A stretch of DNA of 24,827 bases from Cruorifilaria tuberocauda (lineage: Eukaryota > Nematoda > Chromadorea > Rhabditida > Onchocercidae), in assembly GCA_013365365.1 (NCBI GenBank), contig JABVXU010000713.1:1-24827 (forward strand), written 5' to 3'. Positions 10,901 through 21,469 of this stretch are shown one piece after another. The notes under the pieces are model-generated. The model saw only the letters and a list, made by a program, of their open reading frames with translations, was not told the DNA's origin and ran no database searches. Made by a program: the position numbers and the translations under genes. The stretch's first letter is position 1. Each line of letters opens with the position of its first letter.

Positions 10901-13900
10901 TAGGAGAAAAACCAAATGTATTTTAAAAGAAATTCGATGAAACGGAAGGAAGGAAAAAATGAATGAAAGATGCTCGAAAAGAATGATAAGATTCATAGGT
11001 ATGAACAAAAATAAAACAAAAAAAGTAATTCCATTAAATATCTATCAATTTAGATATTGTTTAAAGAAAAAAAAAAGAAACTGTAAATAAACAAATAAAT
11101 AAACCTGTGAATCAGCAAACAATAAATTCCGTGAAATATCTTCTGCACTTGTAATTGAACTTAATACACTTCGATTCAAATGTTCATTTCCAAACAAACA
11201 TATTCCAAGGCAAAAGCTAAAAATGTTTGTGCAATTATCATTTTACACATTTATTTTGAATTTAAGTTAAATAAAAAAACTAATTACTTACTTTTTAGTA
11301 TCTAACCATAAAAAAAAGCATTTATACATAACGGATGAAACTTCAACTTCAATTTTATTTCAATATAAAGTATAACTTGATAACTTACAAGCATATAATG
11401 CTAATGATGAATAATACGAGTGAGAGTTGACGAACATGTCGCCTGGATTTTACGTTTGTTTCTTGCGTGGTACAACATTGACAAATCCATGTGATTATAA
11501 TTGTTAACAGTAATGCTGCACCAATTAAAAGGATCACAACAACAAATGCAAACAATGACTGAAATTAAAATTAGCATTTAAAAACTTTTTTTTTAGTTTA
11601 CAAAAATATTTTCTTTATAATTAAAATGATGCTATGATGTTTTATCATTAAAATGATACTAATTCTAAGAAAAAGAATTTTTGTTATAATTATGTCAAAT
11701 TCATTTTTAAAAAAAAAAAAACCACTTTAAATGTAATAAGTAAATAAAAATGATTGACCCTTGATTATCGATTATTGATTATTAATCAACAGTCATTATC
11801 GAATATCAATTGATTCGTTGCAGTGAAAAAGAATTATTACTTTATAGATTATTAGCAATTATTAAACAATGATTGATCATAGAGAAAATATTATTAGTGA
11901 TTAGATTAATTATAGATTAGTGACTTATTCATTGTTGTTTACCAGTAAGTATTAAACATTGATTGATTCTTTTTAGAGAAAATATTATTGCTGATCATGA
12001 TTATCGATTATTTATTATTAAAAACTGATTATTTCCTAGTAGTGAAAATATTATTACAATTATTTATCCTTAATAATCGATTATCGATTATTGATTGATT
12101 TTTTACAAATGATTATTGATTTGTTGAAATTTTCTGAAAAGAAAAATTTATAATTTGATCATTCATTCAAATGGAATAGAAATTGCTTTCTTCTTCGTTC
12201 TTTTTCTTTTCAAATAATCTTTAGTCCAAATTTAATGTTTAGTAAAAAAAAATGGCGTTTAAATCTTTTAATCATTAGAAAATTTCTTTTTTTCCATCGT
12301 ACATATGAAAGGTAAGCAAAATAAAAATTCCAAATAAAATAAAAAAAAAAATTTTAGTTACAAAATTTCATTTTTTCTTTTTTTGCTTGCATTTTAAAGG
12401 AATGAAAAAAGCAAACCAAAGGAAAAAAAAGCACTCAAAAATAACATTTAGAAATTTGGAAAATTTTTTTTAACCAAAATTTTGCTACAAATATTAAATT
12501 GCAATATTATTTTACATTGTAAATTCAAATGGCGGGGAAAATAATAATGACAAATAATTAATTATTTTATTTATTTTTAAATTGATAAGAATAAATTGAT
12601 TAATGATCTTATTGGGTGATAAAATTGATAAGAACTAGTTCGTTGTTTACATATGGATAATAATAATAATAATAATAATCAATTAAACCTGTTGAGTTTA
12701 CGTGTATTTTGAAGGCAAACTTAAGTAAATTAATCTTTGTTGTAATAATTTTAAAAAATTTACCCAATATTTACAGTTTAGTACTGTCTTTTTTTTCCTA
12801 ATGAGTACAAAATTCTAATTGTATTTTGAAAGAATTAATTAGTGAAATATTATTAATTAATTTATTATACTTGTAGATAAATTGTAAGCAAAATTTCACA
12901 CTTTTTATAAATTTTAATAAAATTTCGACTAAAAATCATTTTCAATATAGATATCAATACTACATCCTTTTTTTCTTGCTCGAAATTGTGTTGATACTCG
13001 AAAAGCTTCTGTTTTTTGTTTGTTTGCGTGCGTGTGTGTGTGTGTGTGTGTGTGTATATGTATGTGTGTGCGTTCACGTGCGTATGCGTGTGCGTGCGTG
13101 TATATATGTATGTATGTGCCATTCAGTGTAGCTTTCTCTCAATCATTGAAAATGAATTTTAAAAGCTGAAAATGAAATATGGATGAGAGAAAATAGTTGA
13201 TGAATCAAACGATAAAATGATCATTCGAATAAAATTTACTCATTAGTTTTTCAATAACAATTTTTCAATGATTCAATTGCATATTTTAAAAAAATAAAAA
13301 AAAAAGAATGAAATTAATCTAAATTATATACAAAATTTAATGTCATATCATAGTAAATATCAAATTTAAATTAATTTCATTCTTCTTTGTCAATTTTAGA
13401 CCTCTTTTCTTCCATCATTTAGTACAAAATAAATAGCAAAAAGAAAAAACTTTTAAGATTATATGAATAACATTATTAAGATAAAAAAAACAATGTAAGT
13501 CATTTTGTAAAATTTATGAAAGCAGAAATTATATGACGATCATAACAATATCACCTTCGAAAATGAATAGAATTTTAAAAAGTTTTGATATTTAAAATAT
13601 CAAATATTTCAAAATAAAAAATAAAAAACTGATATTAAAAGGTCAATAAATGAATTAGTTATGTAAATATATTGTAAATTATTGGAAATAACTAATTCAT
13701 GCAAGCCTTTTAAAATTTTAAGCTAATCTAATAAAAATATCTAAAAGCAGAATAGTATAACTTACAAGTAAATTTGTGGTAATTTCGTTTTGGAAACATT
13801 TATACGATTTGATTAAAATCAAACAATTAATTAAATGACATTATTTTATTTGATTAAAATCAAATAATTAATTAAATGATATTATTATTTTAAATAATTA

Positions 13901-14177
13901 ATTAAATGATATTATTTTATTAAGGGAATGCAATTGTTAGTTAGAAAGAAGAAAAAAAAAACTCATTTTCATTCAAAATAAAAATTAATCTAATCATATT
14001 AATTCCAATTTCCTACCATTTTTTGTAATATCTAAAATGATGAAAAAGATATAAATGAATTACCTGAATATACGAAGTGTCAAGTTGTAGCGCAAATATT
14101 TTTGATGCTGATTGAAAATCGAACGTAACACGTGGAATGGAACGAAGTATTTTGATTAAAACTTCCGTAACAATCAT
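7999..14177 (-). CDS. ttyh-1: Tweety-family (TTYH) five-span membrane protein
   Basis: Exons in transcript order: 14177-14064, 11558-11389, 11216-11105, 10626-10522, 10423-10275, 10028-9860, 9703-9461, 9275-9136, 9031-8930, 8751-8626, 8506-8306, 8080-7999 (570 aa, every junction in frame). An in-frame TAA lies 15 nt before the ATG. Seen: tweety-like N-terminus MIVTEVLIKILRSIPRVTFD; membrane spans at about 41-63, 83-103, 219-239, 248-268 and 404-425; extracellular loops with N-glycosylation sequons (NKT 165, NET 292, NNST 345) and cysteines 140, 279, 304, 382 and 397; a cytosolic tail with an acidic DYVEVDEEDPFFP stretch (438-450) followed by a Ser/Thr/Ala-rich part. Family members were reported as volume- or calcium-linked anion channels; later structures show no clear pore and suggest lipid handling, so function is open. 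The symbol is by resemblance to the C. elegans gene. The exon 7 donor could instead be at 9467. Confidence 0.94.
10627..11104 (-). other. Tweety intron 3, no internal feature seen
   Basis: This 478-bp intron separates exons 3 and 4. It has A-rich runs, opens GTTTATTTAT in the transcript and ends TTTTTAG. No ordered repeat or coding frame was found. Confidence 0.75.
11740..12125. repeat. Degenerate GATTATTGATTATTAATC-type repeats in tweety intron 1
   Basis: Short words such as GATTATCGATTATTGATTA, TTATTAAACATTGATTGAT and AGAAAATATTATTG recur in imperfect order over nearly 400 bp. Several are self-complementary (TTAATCGATTA-like). It is an intronic low-complexity array with no coding content. 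Confidence 0.6.
12657..12679. repeat. (TAA)n microsatellite
   Basis: Seven to eight ATA/TAA triplets in tweety intron 1. Confidence 0.9.
13024..13119. repeat. (TG)n-rich alternating purine-pyrimidine tract in tweety intron 1
   Basis: A pure TG run (about 13032-13055) is flanked by GCGTGCGTG, TATATGTATG and TGCGTGCGTGTATATATG words, so nearly 95 bp alternates purine and pyrimidine, interrupted around 13073-13075. Such tracts can adopt Z-DNA and are highly length-variable. The threonine/histidine-rich frame across it on the other strand is an artefact of the repeat. Confidence 0.9.
13808..13921. repeat. 41-bp tandem repeat with an internal inverted repeat in tweety intron 1
   Basis: TTTGATTAAAATCAAA followed by AATTAATTAAATGAYATTATT begins at about 13808 and again at about 13849; a third, shortened copy starts near 13892. 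The TTTGATT / AATCAAA arms are perfect with a 2-nt centre. Confidence 0.8.
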
Positions 14178-14322
14178 AATTAATGAATGTTATATAATAT
14201 CAAAACAGATCAAGTATTATGTAAATAAATCAATTGCTTGATATCAAACATATTGTGTGTTGAAAAGTTTAAATGAATGGGAATGGTAGAGCACGATGAT
14301 ACTGTTTTGTTGATTGTTACAC

Positions 14323-14335
14323 CTGTAAAAGAGAA
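14323..14335 (-). promoter_or_regulatory. Candidate trans-splice or 5'-UTR acceptor of the tweety mRNA
   Basis: On the minus strand TTCTCTTTTACAG ends at 14323, 145 nt before the ATG at 14177. It is a good nematode 3' splice consensus with a pyrimidine run, and no coding exon lies upstream in phase. It could be a spliced-leader site or the end of a 5'-UTR intron. Alternatively, CAG|GTGTAA could be read as a donor. Confidence 0.4.
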
Positions 14336-14606
14336 TCATCAAATAGTGCAATGATCCAAATAATCGATAAACGTCTCTTTTTAATATTATCATTTCAATC
14401 ATTGATACATATGAAAAATAATAAACAAAAAAAAAAAAAGGATGAGAAATATTGATGGTTTAAAAGCAAAAAAATCAATTTGAAAGCAAAGTTAAAAAAA
14501 AAAAAAAGAAATAGAAAGCGAATAAATTTTCATGAACAATGACAGCATAAAGTACAGATGAGAAATGAAAAAGAAAAAGAAAATTTTTTAAAATTCAAAT
14601 TTTAAT

Positions 14607-14815
14607 TTTAAATACAATAATAATAATGTGGAAAGCTTTATCATTATTAGCATTTTATAATAATAATTAATAATAACTATTATTTAAAACTGAAATACAA
14701 TAACAATAATAATGTGGAAACATTTATCATTGTCAATAATAATTGGTAATGACTATTATTAATAAATGCTAATAATGATAAAAGTTCTAACATTATTATT
14801 GTTATTGTATTTAAA
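14607..14815. repeat. Inverted and direct repeats around AATACAATAATAATAATGTGG
   Basis: The arm at 14607-14653 (starting AATACAATAATAATAATGTG, ending TTATCATTATTAGCATTTT) is matched in inverse orientation at 14764-14815 (starting AAATGCTAATAATGATAAA, ending ATTGTTATTGTATTT). A direct copy of the arm's first half lies at 14695-14735. It would fold into a stem of about 45 bp with mismatches and lies 430-640 bp upstream of the tweety start codon. Asn- and Ile-rich open frames here come from the repeat. Confidence 0.8.
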
Positions 14816-14876
14816 ATTGAAATAGGAATAAGTACCATTAATGCTAGTACTAACAATAATGAAAATTTCAACATTA

Positions 14877-14879
<3 letters not shown>

Positions 14880-14917
<38 letters not shown>
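14880..14917. repeat. (TTA)n microsatellite
   Basis: About twelve uninterrupted TAT/TTA triplets, preceded by ATTATTGT. It is the source of poly-Asn or poly-Ile open frames on the minus strand. Confidence 0.95.
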
Positions 14918-15361
14918 GTATTTAGAATAGAAATTTGAATAAACATTAAATCCTTTGTTAATTATAAATAAAATTTTCATGATTTATTGAAATAATTTAT
15001 TACTATTAAAAATGAAATAATTTCAAAATTATAGAAAAAATTATTTCAAAACAAAATTTATTATGAAGTTTCGTTTTTAACAAATCAAATAGGAAAAAAA
15101 AAATAAAGCGTAAACAAATGACTAATCGAAATACTGCAAGAAAAAAAAATTATTAATCGATGATTGCCAACTGGAAATGAAAACGGAAAAGCTTTTTCCA
15201 ATTTCAAACATCAACAATTTCAAATATCAACATTTCCAATTTTAAATATCAACAAATGGAACGTAACAAATTTGTATTAAATTCAAATAATTCATCTGAC
15301 AGTATTAATTTCAATAACAATCAAATCGAACAATCAAAAAGCTATAGAATCCAAACATATT

Positions 15362-15850
15362 ATTAAAACTTCTCATTAACAGATGAAGTCAATATTACTA
15401 GTATGGTATTACTATTTATATCATGAAATCAGTATTACCAATACAGTAATACTATTATTAATATGGTTTTCAAATTTTATAAACCGTATGAAAATTGACT
15501 TTTATGCATTACATATTATTAAAATTTATCATTAACAGATAAAGTTAATATTACGTATATGGTATTACTATTCATATCGTAAAATCAATATTACTAATAT
15601 AGTAATACTATTATTAATATATATTCATATATTACATATTAAAATTATCATTAAGAGATGAAGTCAATATTACTAATATGATATTACTATTCATATCATG
15701 AAATCAGTATTACCTATATAGTAATACTATCACTAAGTTTTCAAATAATAATACTGTTACTAATAAAGTACTATCAATATTACTATAAATACTATTAGTA
15801 ATAAAGTACAAATTTTATAAACCATATAAAAATCGATTTTTATATATTCC
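15362..15850. repeat. Tandem repeat of 120-156 bp units with internal palindromes
   Basis: Units begin ATTAAAAYTTMTCATTAACAG at 15362, 15518 and 15638. Each carries GATGAAGTCAATATTACTA-like sequence, a TATGGTATTACTATT segment, and AGTATTAC...GTAATACT hairpins (15431-15453 and 15706-15728, perfect 8-bp arms). A segment with ATTTTATAAACC near 15474 recurs at about 15812, marking a further degenerate unit end. Confidence 0.85.
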
Positions 15851-15906
15851 CCAAAAATGATTGAAATTTGGCAAAATGGTAAAGATTTTTTCGAGAATGA
15901 TTAAGT

Positions 15907-15982
15907 GTTATTATTAGGCTACATGAATTAAATGTTATTATTAGGCTACATGAATTAAATGTTATTATTAGGCTACATGAAT
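15907..15982. repeat. 27-bp perfect tandem repeat, 2.8 copies
   Basis: GTTATTATTAGGCTACATGA plus ATTAAAT starts at 15907, 15934 and 15961. The copies are identical and the last stops after ATGAAT. Perfect identity suggests a recent expansion, so it is a likely polymorphic minisatellite. Confidence 0.97.
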
Positions 15983-18416
15983 GATTTTTTTTTCGATGAT
16001 TAGGATTATTATGACAGTATTAGAGGTTTATAGTGATAATGATAATGATGATAAAGGAATGAAAGAAATTCGAAATGATCGATCGTATATTTTTAATTAA
16101 AAATTTTAGTAGGAAAGATAGAAAACAATGAGGATGGATTGTGATTGATTGATAAGCTATTTCAATTACATGCTTTTATATGAGAGGAAAAATAAGGAAG
16201 CAACCATACTTGTGATGGTATGTGACAGATAAAGTTAATAAAAAGAGTTTGGAGAAAATGGGATACGAGATATCGTTTAAAGAAAGAAAAAATAAAATGA
16301 GGAAAAAAAAAGAGAAAGAAAAAACTAATGATCAAACGCTCTTTTACCTCTCTCCCTCCCTCCCCCTCTCTCTCTCTCTACCTCTCTTTCTCATCATATA
16401 ATTAATGAATGAATATTGAAGGAAGAAAGGAAAAAAAAAGAAAAATTCAGCTTACATTATTGGAAAGAAGCACAAATTATCTCTTATTTGAAAGCTTTCA
16501 AAAATGCTTAAACGAAAATTTGATAAAATTTCAATTTATTTTGATTTGATTTCTTTCTTTTCAAAATTTCGAACAGATACAAATTATCATTTATTATCAT
16601 GCAATCAGATATTTTATTTTTAGATTTTATCAATTGTATTTTGAAAAAAGAAAAAAATTTGAAAAGCACTAATTCTTTTTCATATTTTTTTAGATAGACA
16701 AAGAGATATAATTTATCATTCAATTTGACAATTGGCTCATTTTGGCTGATATATCTTATCACTGCTACCAGATGTGCTATATCAATCCATTTTAATTCAT
16801 AAATTGCAGTAAACTATGCTAACCAATAAGCAAATTAAATTTTCTTATTAAATTTAAACTGACTTTTTTATTTTTGAAAAATAAATATCGAAAAAAAAAG
16901 AGTAAATATTAAGAAAATATCAAAAATATCATAAATATGAAAAACAGAAAAAAAATAAGGTTATCAAAAATTAGACTGATAACTAAAGAAAAAAAAATGA
17001 TTAAATCAAACGTTGAACAATTAAGAAAGAAAAGAAATTATTGCACTGATTAAGAATGATAAATTAAAATATTTGAAAATGAAATCTTCAATTTCTTCAA
17101 TGATCAGTATTACAAAATGACAAATAAACCTATCGTTATTCATATTTCACTTTTCATAATTTAAAGTTAAACTATGAAACGTACGAGTGAATCACGTATT
17201 TTTTACTTAATATATCTCTTAATTTTAATGAATAAATTATATCTTTACTACATTATACTGTATTTTTAGCTAATTAGCTAATGAAAAAAAGTCGCAAACA
17301 AACAAAAATTTTCTAAATTAAGCTTTTTCTCCTTTGCAATCGCCAATTTGTTCATTTCTTGCTATCAGAAGACTTTTTAAAAAAGAGAAAAAGTAAAATA
17401 CTAGGCTAAAATATCGATTCTACAATGAGATGTCACTATTGATAGTAATAAGTATATTAAAATAAACTTACTATCTATAAATCCAAATATGTCTTTTATT
17501 TAAAGCTATAACCAAGTATGGATATTACTTTCTCTCTCTCTCTCTCTCTAAATTTTGAAAGACAATTAGTCGGATTATTATGCTATTCATCATTTTGGAA
17601 ATGAATACAGCTAACGCAATATATATATATATATATACGTGTATAAATTCGTTTCTCATTTTCTATTTCTAATTTAAATTTCACAATGTCGTAATATATT
17701 GCGTTATATTGTTGTAAAATTAAATTAAATTAAATTTAAATTGAAGAAAGCTGGTGAACTGTTAGGATAATGTTGTAAGCATTATTGTTAGCAACTGTTC
17801 TAATCTTAGCTTAGTAATATTTTACAATTATTGTCTTTTAATTTGAATGATTTTCATCTGATTTCAATGAAATAATTTTCCTCGTAGATAATAAAGTGTG
17901 AAAATGGATGTTTTGAAAATTGAAAATTTGTAATAAATTTTTAGAAGGATTAAAATATTTGTTCAAATAAAATAGCTTATAGCTTATTTCGCTATCATTT
18001 TCTGATCAATTAAAGAAATGAAACGATTTATTTACAATTTTTTTTTCTAATCTGATTTACAATCTTTTTCTCAAGTTTAAAAAAGAGATTAAAAATTATC
18101 TGAAAAAATTTAAAATTACTATAAACAAATTTAGCAAAACGTAAAATGATTATTTTCCACAATGAAATTATCGTTGGATTATTTTTCTTTGTTTCACTTA
18201 CTGATTTATTCATTATCCAAAAAAAAAAAATTTGTTTTTTCAAAAAATCGAAAATTTTAAGTGTTGAAAAATGAAAGGATTAAAAATTAAGAAAATCTCG
18301 AAATCTATATTAGCATGAGAAAAAAAATAACGTAAATTAACTTTTTCTTTTTTAAAAATATTAACTTAATATATTAATATATGTTAATATATAATATAAG
18401 TTCATATCATTACTTT
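15983..18416. other. Noncoding AT-rich stretch with short microsatellites
   Basis: No gene is supported here. It contains a CT-rich tract at about 16347-16392, a (TC)n run at 17530-17549 and an (AT)n run at 17619-17637. One 84-codon minus-strand open frame at 16508-16762 is Lys/Phe/Ile-rich with no recognisable domain, and I treat it as chance. Confidence 0.65.
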
Positions 18417-18566
18417 TGATAAAGCAAAAAAAAAAAAATCATTTGCAATTTATTGATAACTTTTCTTATTAACTTATTATTTTTGATAAAGGAAAAAAAG
18501 TTACTAGCAATTATTGATAACTTTCGTTATTAACTTATATCATTACTTTTGATAAAGCGAAATTTT
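18417..18566. repeat. 66-67 bp tandem repeat, about 2.2 copies
   Basis: TTTGATAAAG-poly(A)-GCAATTTATTGATAACTTTTC-TTATTAACTTAT recurs, with GATAAAG at 18418, 18485 and 18551. Copies differ mainly in the length of the A-run and a few substitutions. Confidence 0.85.
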
Positions 18567-18980
18567 ATTTACAATATAGAAAATACAAAAAAGAAAGAGT
18601 AATCGAAATATTAGTACATGCCATTAAAGTAAGTTAATAACAATACTAAAATTAAAATTTATGATAAGAGCAGAAATAAAATTTGGTAGTCATGGATACA
18701 CGGAAACGTATTTGGACATTAAATCGTAGATTGACGATGACCTTGAGGAAATAATTCCGACCTTTTCAATTTAATCGTAGCCAATTCAATAAAACTGAAT
18801 TTCATATTTCAGAATCAATAAATATAAAAGTAATCATTTCAAATTTAAGAAAGTTTTTTTTTTATAATACTTATTTCAACATTTCAAAATTGTAATTTAT
18901 AAGCTAAAATACGAGAAGGACACGGGAAGCATTGATAGCTTCATATTGTTGTTGCTAAGATGATCAAATGAAGTGGACAC

Positions 18981-19049
18981 AAGAAAAAAGAAAGGGAGAG
19001 AGAGGGAGAGAGAGGGAGAGAGAGGGAGAGAGAGAGAGAGAGAGAGAGA
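18981..19049. repeat. 69-nt uninterrupted polypurine tract, (GGGAGAGAGA)n and (GA)n
   Basis: Every base from 18981 to 19049 is a purine. The centre is a 10-bp unit GGGAGAGAGA repeated about four times, and the end is pure GA. On the other strand it gives a spurious Ser/Leu-rich frame. Confidence 0.95.
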
Positions 19050-19171
19050 TGAAAAATAGATGATGGATTTATTGGTGCGCAAAAACGTTATAACTAGCCA
19101 TAGAGCTTTGACGCAGGCATATAAATTCATTAGTTACTGAATATGTTCCTTTTGCAAAAAAAAAAGAAATG

Positions 19172-19268
19172 TTTCCCTCTTCCTTTCCCTCTCTCTCTCT
19201 CTCTCTCTCTCTCAAAAGTAGCACACGAATTGATTTTACAAAGAGAGAGAGAGAGAGAGAGAGGGAAA
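19172..19268. repeat. CT/GA inverted repeat with a loop of about 29 nt
   Basis: TTTCCC followed by (TC)12 (19184-19213) faces (GA)10 followed by GGGAAA (19243-19268). The arms are perfectly complementary over about 26 bp and are separated by 29 nt of mixed sequence that includes GTAGCACACGAATTG. The tract extends 5' as pyrimidines from 19172. Confidence 0.92.
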
Positions 19269-19357
19269 GACAAAGAGAAGGAAAGACAGATATTAAGAGA
19301 TGCTAAGGAAAATTTGTTCTTGTTGATCAATTGTGCACCATAATCGCCTTTTCAATC

Positions 19358-19404
19358 CTCTCTCTCTCTCTCTCTCCCTCTCCCTCTCTCTCCCTCTTTC
19401 CTCA
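19358..19404. repeat. Polypyrimidine (CT)n tract
   Basis: 47 nt of C and T, mixing CTCT with CCCT words. It is one of five alternating purine or pyrimidine tracts within 720 bp. Confidence 0.95.
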
Positions 19405-19667
19405 TTTAAACGAAACAGAGGGAAGAATTCAATGAGAAGAATGGAAGAAAGGAAAAAAAAAAGGGATAGAAGGAAATTTGAAAAATATTTTTGAAATAAA
19501 TTTTAATCTTGAAAAAGAATAAAAGGGAATAATGAGAATTTTTTTTTCTTTACCTATCACTAAATTATCAATGTTATTTTTTTTTTGATTAATGATAAAA
19601 ATATATCAAATATTGAAAATTAAATTTAGAAATACTATAATGATAATATGAGCATTGTATTTAAGAT

Positions 19668-19694
19668 AGGGAGAGAGAGAGAGAGAGAGAGAGG
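19668..19694. repeat. (GA)n tract
   Basis: GGGAGAGAGA and onward to GAGAGG, about 12 dinucleotides. It is the last of the GA/CT cluster. Confidence 0.95.
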
Positions 19695-19773
19695 CGATGA
19701 AATTCGTATTTCATTTAATTTATAAAAATCTAAAAAGGAAAAGAATTGCAAATAGATTTTTTTCTAGTGATAG

Positions 19774-19803
19774 CTTAATTAATTAATTAATTAATTAATT
19801 AAG
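19774..19803. repeat. (TTAA)n perfect palindrome
   Basis: CTTAATTAATTAATT...AATTAATTAAG, 30 nt, fully self-complementary. It is a tetranucleotide microsatellite able to form a cruciform. Confidence 0.95.
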
Positions 19804-20616
19804 AAAATTGAAGAAAATATATTAATAAACGTTAGCTTTATTCGGCTTATCATCCTTATTGTAAATATTTCAGTGATGAAAGAAAGTTGAAATTGAAATT
19901 CACTTTTGGCAGATTTATCATTTATATCAATTGTTGTTTATCGTTCACTCAGATTATGTCAAAACTTACTAAACAAAAGTGAAAAGGTCAAGATAAAAGT
20001 ATTATACTTGGCTTAAATTCGTATATTCAATAATTTAAATATTTAAAAATTTGAAATATGATTATCAATTCGAAGCACTCATTGCATTATTAATTTTTAA
20101 ATTTAAAATTATCATAAAATTTTTAACATTAAAATTATCATCCAAAACATAGATGAATTTTATTTTTCCTCCTTTTTCATCAAAAAATCTTGATTCCATA
20201 CCCTTTGGTATGGATAATGAATTATCGATAAGATTAACTTTATCATTAAAAACCTAAGTATTTAAATTGTAAGCGTAAAACTTCTCGCAATAACTTTCGA
20301 ATAGTTAAGTGAGTAGAGAGTGAAAGTTCTACAAAATGATAACTTGAAAATATTCATTATTTGATGACTAAAAACTTTTTTTAAAAAAAACACAGGAAAA
20401 AAAATTTTGATAGAATAATGAAAGAAATATTAAAGAAAATGATAACTTAACATTATTTATTTATTACTTGATAACTTCTTAATGATAAATTAACATTATT
20501 TATCATTGTATTTGATAAATTGTTAAATGAATTTTAAAAAATTTAGAAAATATAAGGGTAAAAAAGGGGAGAAATTGATAAGAAAGAAATATTGAAGATG
20601 ATGATAAGATAAGGTA

Positions 20617-20830
20617 GAGAAGTTATCTGCAATGTATATGAGGAAATGAAAGAGAGGTTAAAAGATGACAGGATGGATATGTTCACTCATCATTTGGACA
20701 AGAGCATTGAAGTGAGTGACCATCTGTCAACCGGTCATCTAAGCCAAATGTCCGGCCGATCGATATGTTAGCCATTTATAAGTTTATAAGCTAAAGAAGG
20801 ACCGTCAAATGAAGGCAAGCTTAATGTTGG
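20617..20830. other. GC-richer islet in noncoding DNA, possible exon, ncRNA or regulatory element
   Basis: Base composition is visibly less AT-biased than kilobases on either side. On the plus strand one frame is open from about 20617 to TAG at 20769-20771; from the ATG at 20646 it would encode 41 residues starting MKERLKDDRMDMFTHHLDKS. On the minus strand an ATG at 20775 opens 30 residues to TGA at 20683. Several inverted repeats are present: TTCACTCA (20682) with TGAGTGA (20713), TGACC (20717) with GGTCA (20733), and CATTTGG (20691) with CCAAATG (20744). I cannot tell coding from structured or regulatory DNA, and no family is recognised. Confidence 0.4.
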
Positions 20831-20928
20831 ATATTATCGAGGAGTAATTTTAATTTGCTTTTACTGCAATCATTGAAAGTTGTCTATCTGATAAGAACCT
20901 ATTACTAACCTTTTTATTTATTTTTTTT

Positions 20929-21324
20929 CTTTCTTTACTTATCGTATTATCCACTCATCGATTTGTTTACTTTATTTATTTCTGTGTTTTTTTTTTATTT
21001 ACTTAAATTGATAAATGAAAAATTGCTTAAATTACATTTACTTTATAAGCTTATTATTTTGCAAGCATTTTTGTATTTTCTCTCTTCATTTTTTTTTTCT
21101 TTGTTTACTTATCGTATCATCATTAATCTATTTGTTTACTTTATTTATTTGCTTCTGTTTATCTTTTTTTGTATTTATTTGAATTGATAAATGAGAAATT
21201 GCTTTAAGTTACATTTACTTTATTAGCTACTATTTTGCAAAAATTTTTGTTGAATTGAAAATTTAAAATTTTTCAAATAATGAAAAATAATTTAAGTAAC
21301 ATTTACTTTATAAGCTACTATTTA
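20929..21324. repeat. Tandem duplication of about 170 bp plus a partial third copy
   Basis: TTTACTTATCGTATYATCCA-like sequence begins near 20935 and 21105. Each copy continues through TTTGTTTACTTTATTTATTT and AATTGATAAATGARAAATTG to ACATTTACTTTATAAGCT. A third partial copy (ACATTTACTTTATAAGCTAC) lies at 21298-21320. The 74-codon Leu/Phe-rich plus-strand frame here is an artefact. Confidence 0.85.
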
Positions 21325-21469
21325 TTTAATGTTATAAGAATTTTTCAGTGAATTTTGGTTGAATTAAAAATTTTTAATTTATTTTTTTAGAGAATAAATC
21401 ATATACATGATAATATAATTTATAAGTAATTAAGTAAAAATAACAAAATAAGCATAAAGAACAGTTAGC

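Noticed and set aside
12865..13122. Thr/His-rich frame on the minus strand
   Set aside because: It is produced by translating the TG/CA microsatellite and has no domain content.
14680..14980. Overlapping Ile-rich and Asn-rich minus-strand frames
   Set aside because: Both arise from the (TTA)n microsatellite and flanking inverted repeat.
16508..16762. 84-codon minus-strand frame with two similar segments (NDKLYLFVYLKK, NDNLYLFEILKR)
   Set aside because: The similarity is weak at DNA level. The composition is Lys/Phe/Ile-rich as expected for chance AT-rich sequence, and no splice context was found.
18897..19343. Ser/Leu- and Arg/Glu-rich frames on both strands
   Set aside because: They are translations of GA/CT tracts and are low complexity throughout.
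20963..21187. 74-codon Leu/Phe/Ile-rich plus-strand frame, membrane-protein-like
   Set aside because: It lies across the 170-bp tandem duplication and poly-T runs. The hydrophobicity comes from T-rich codons.
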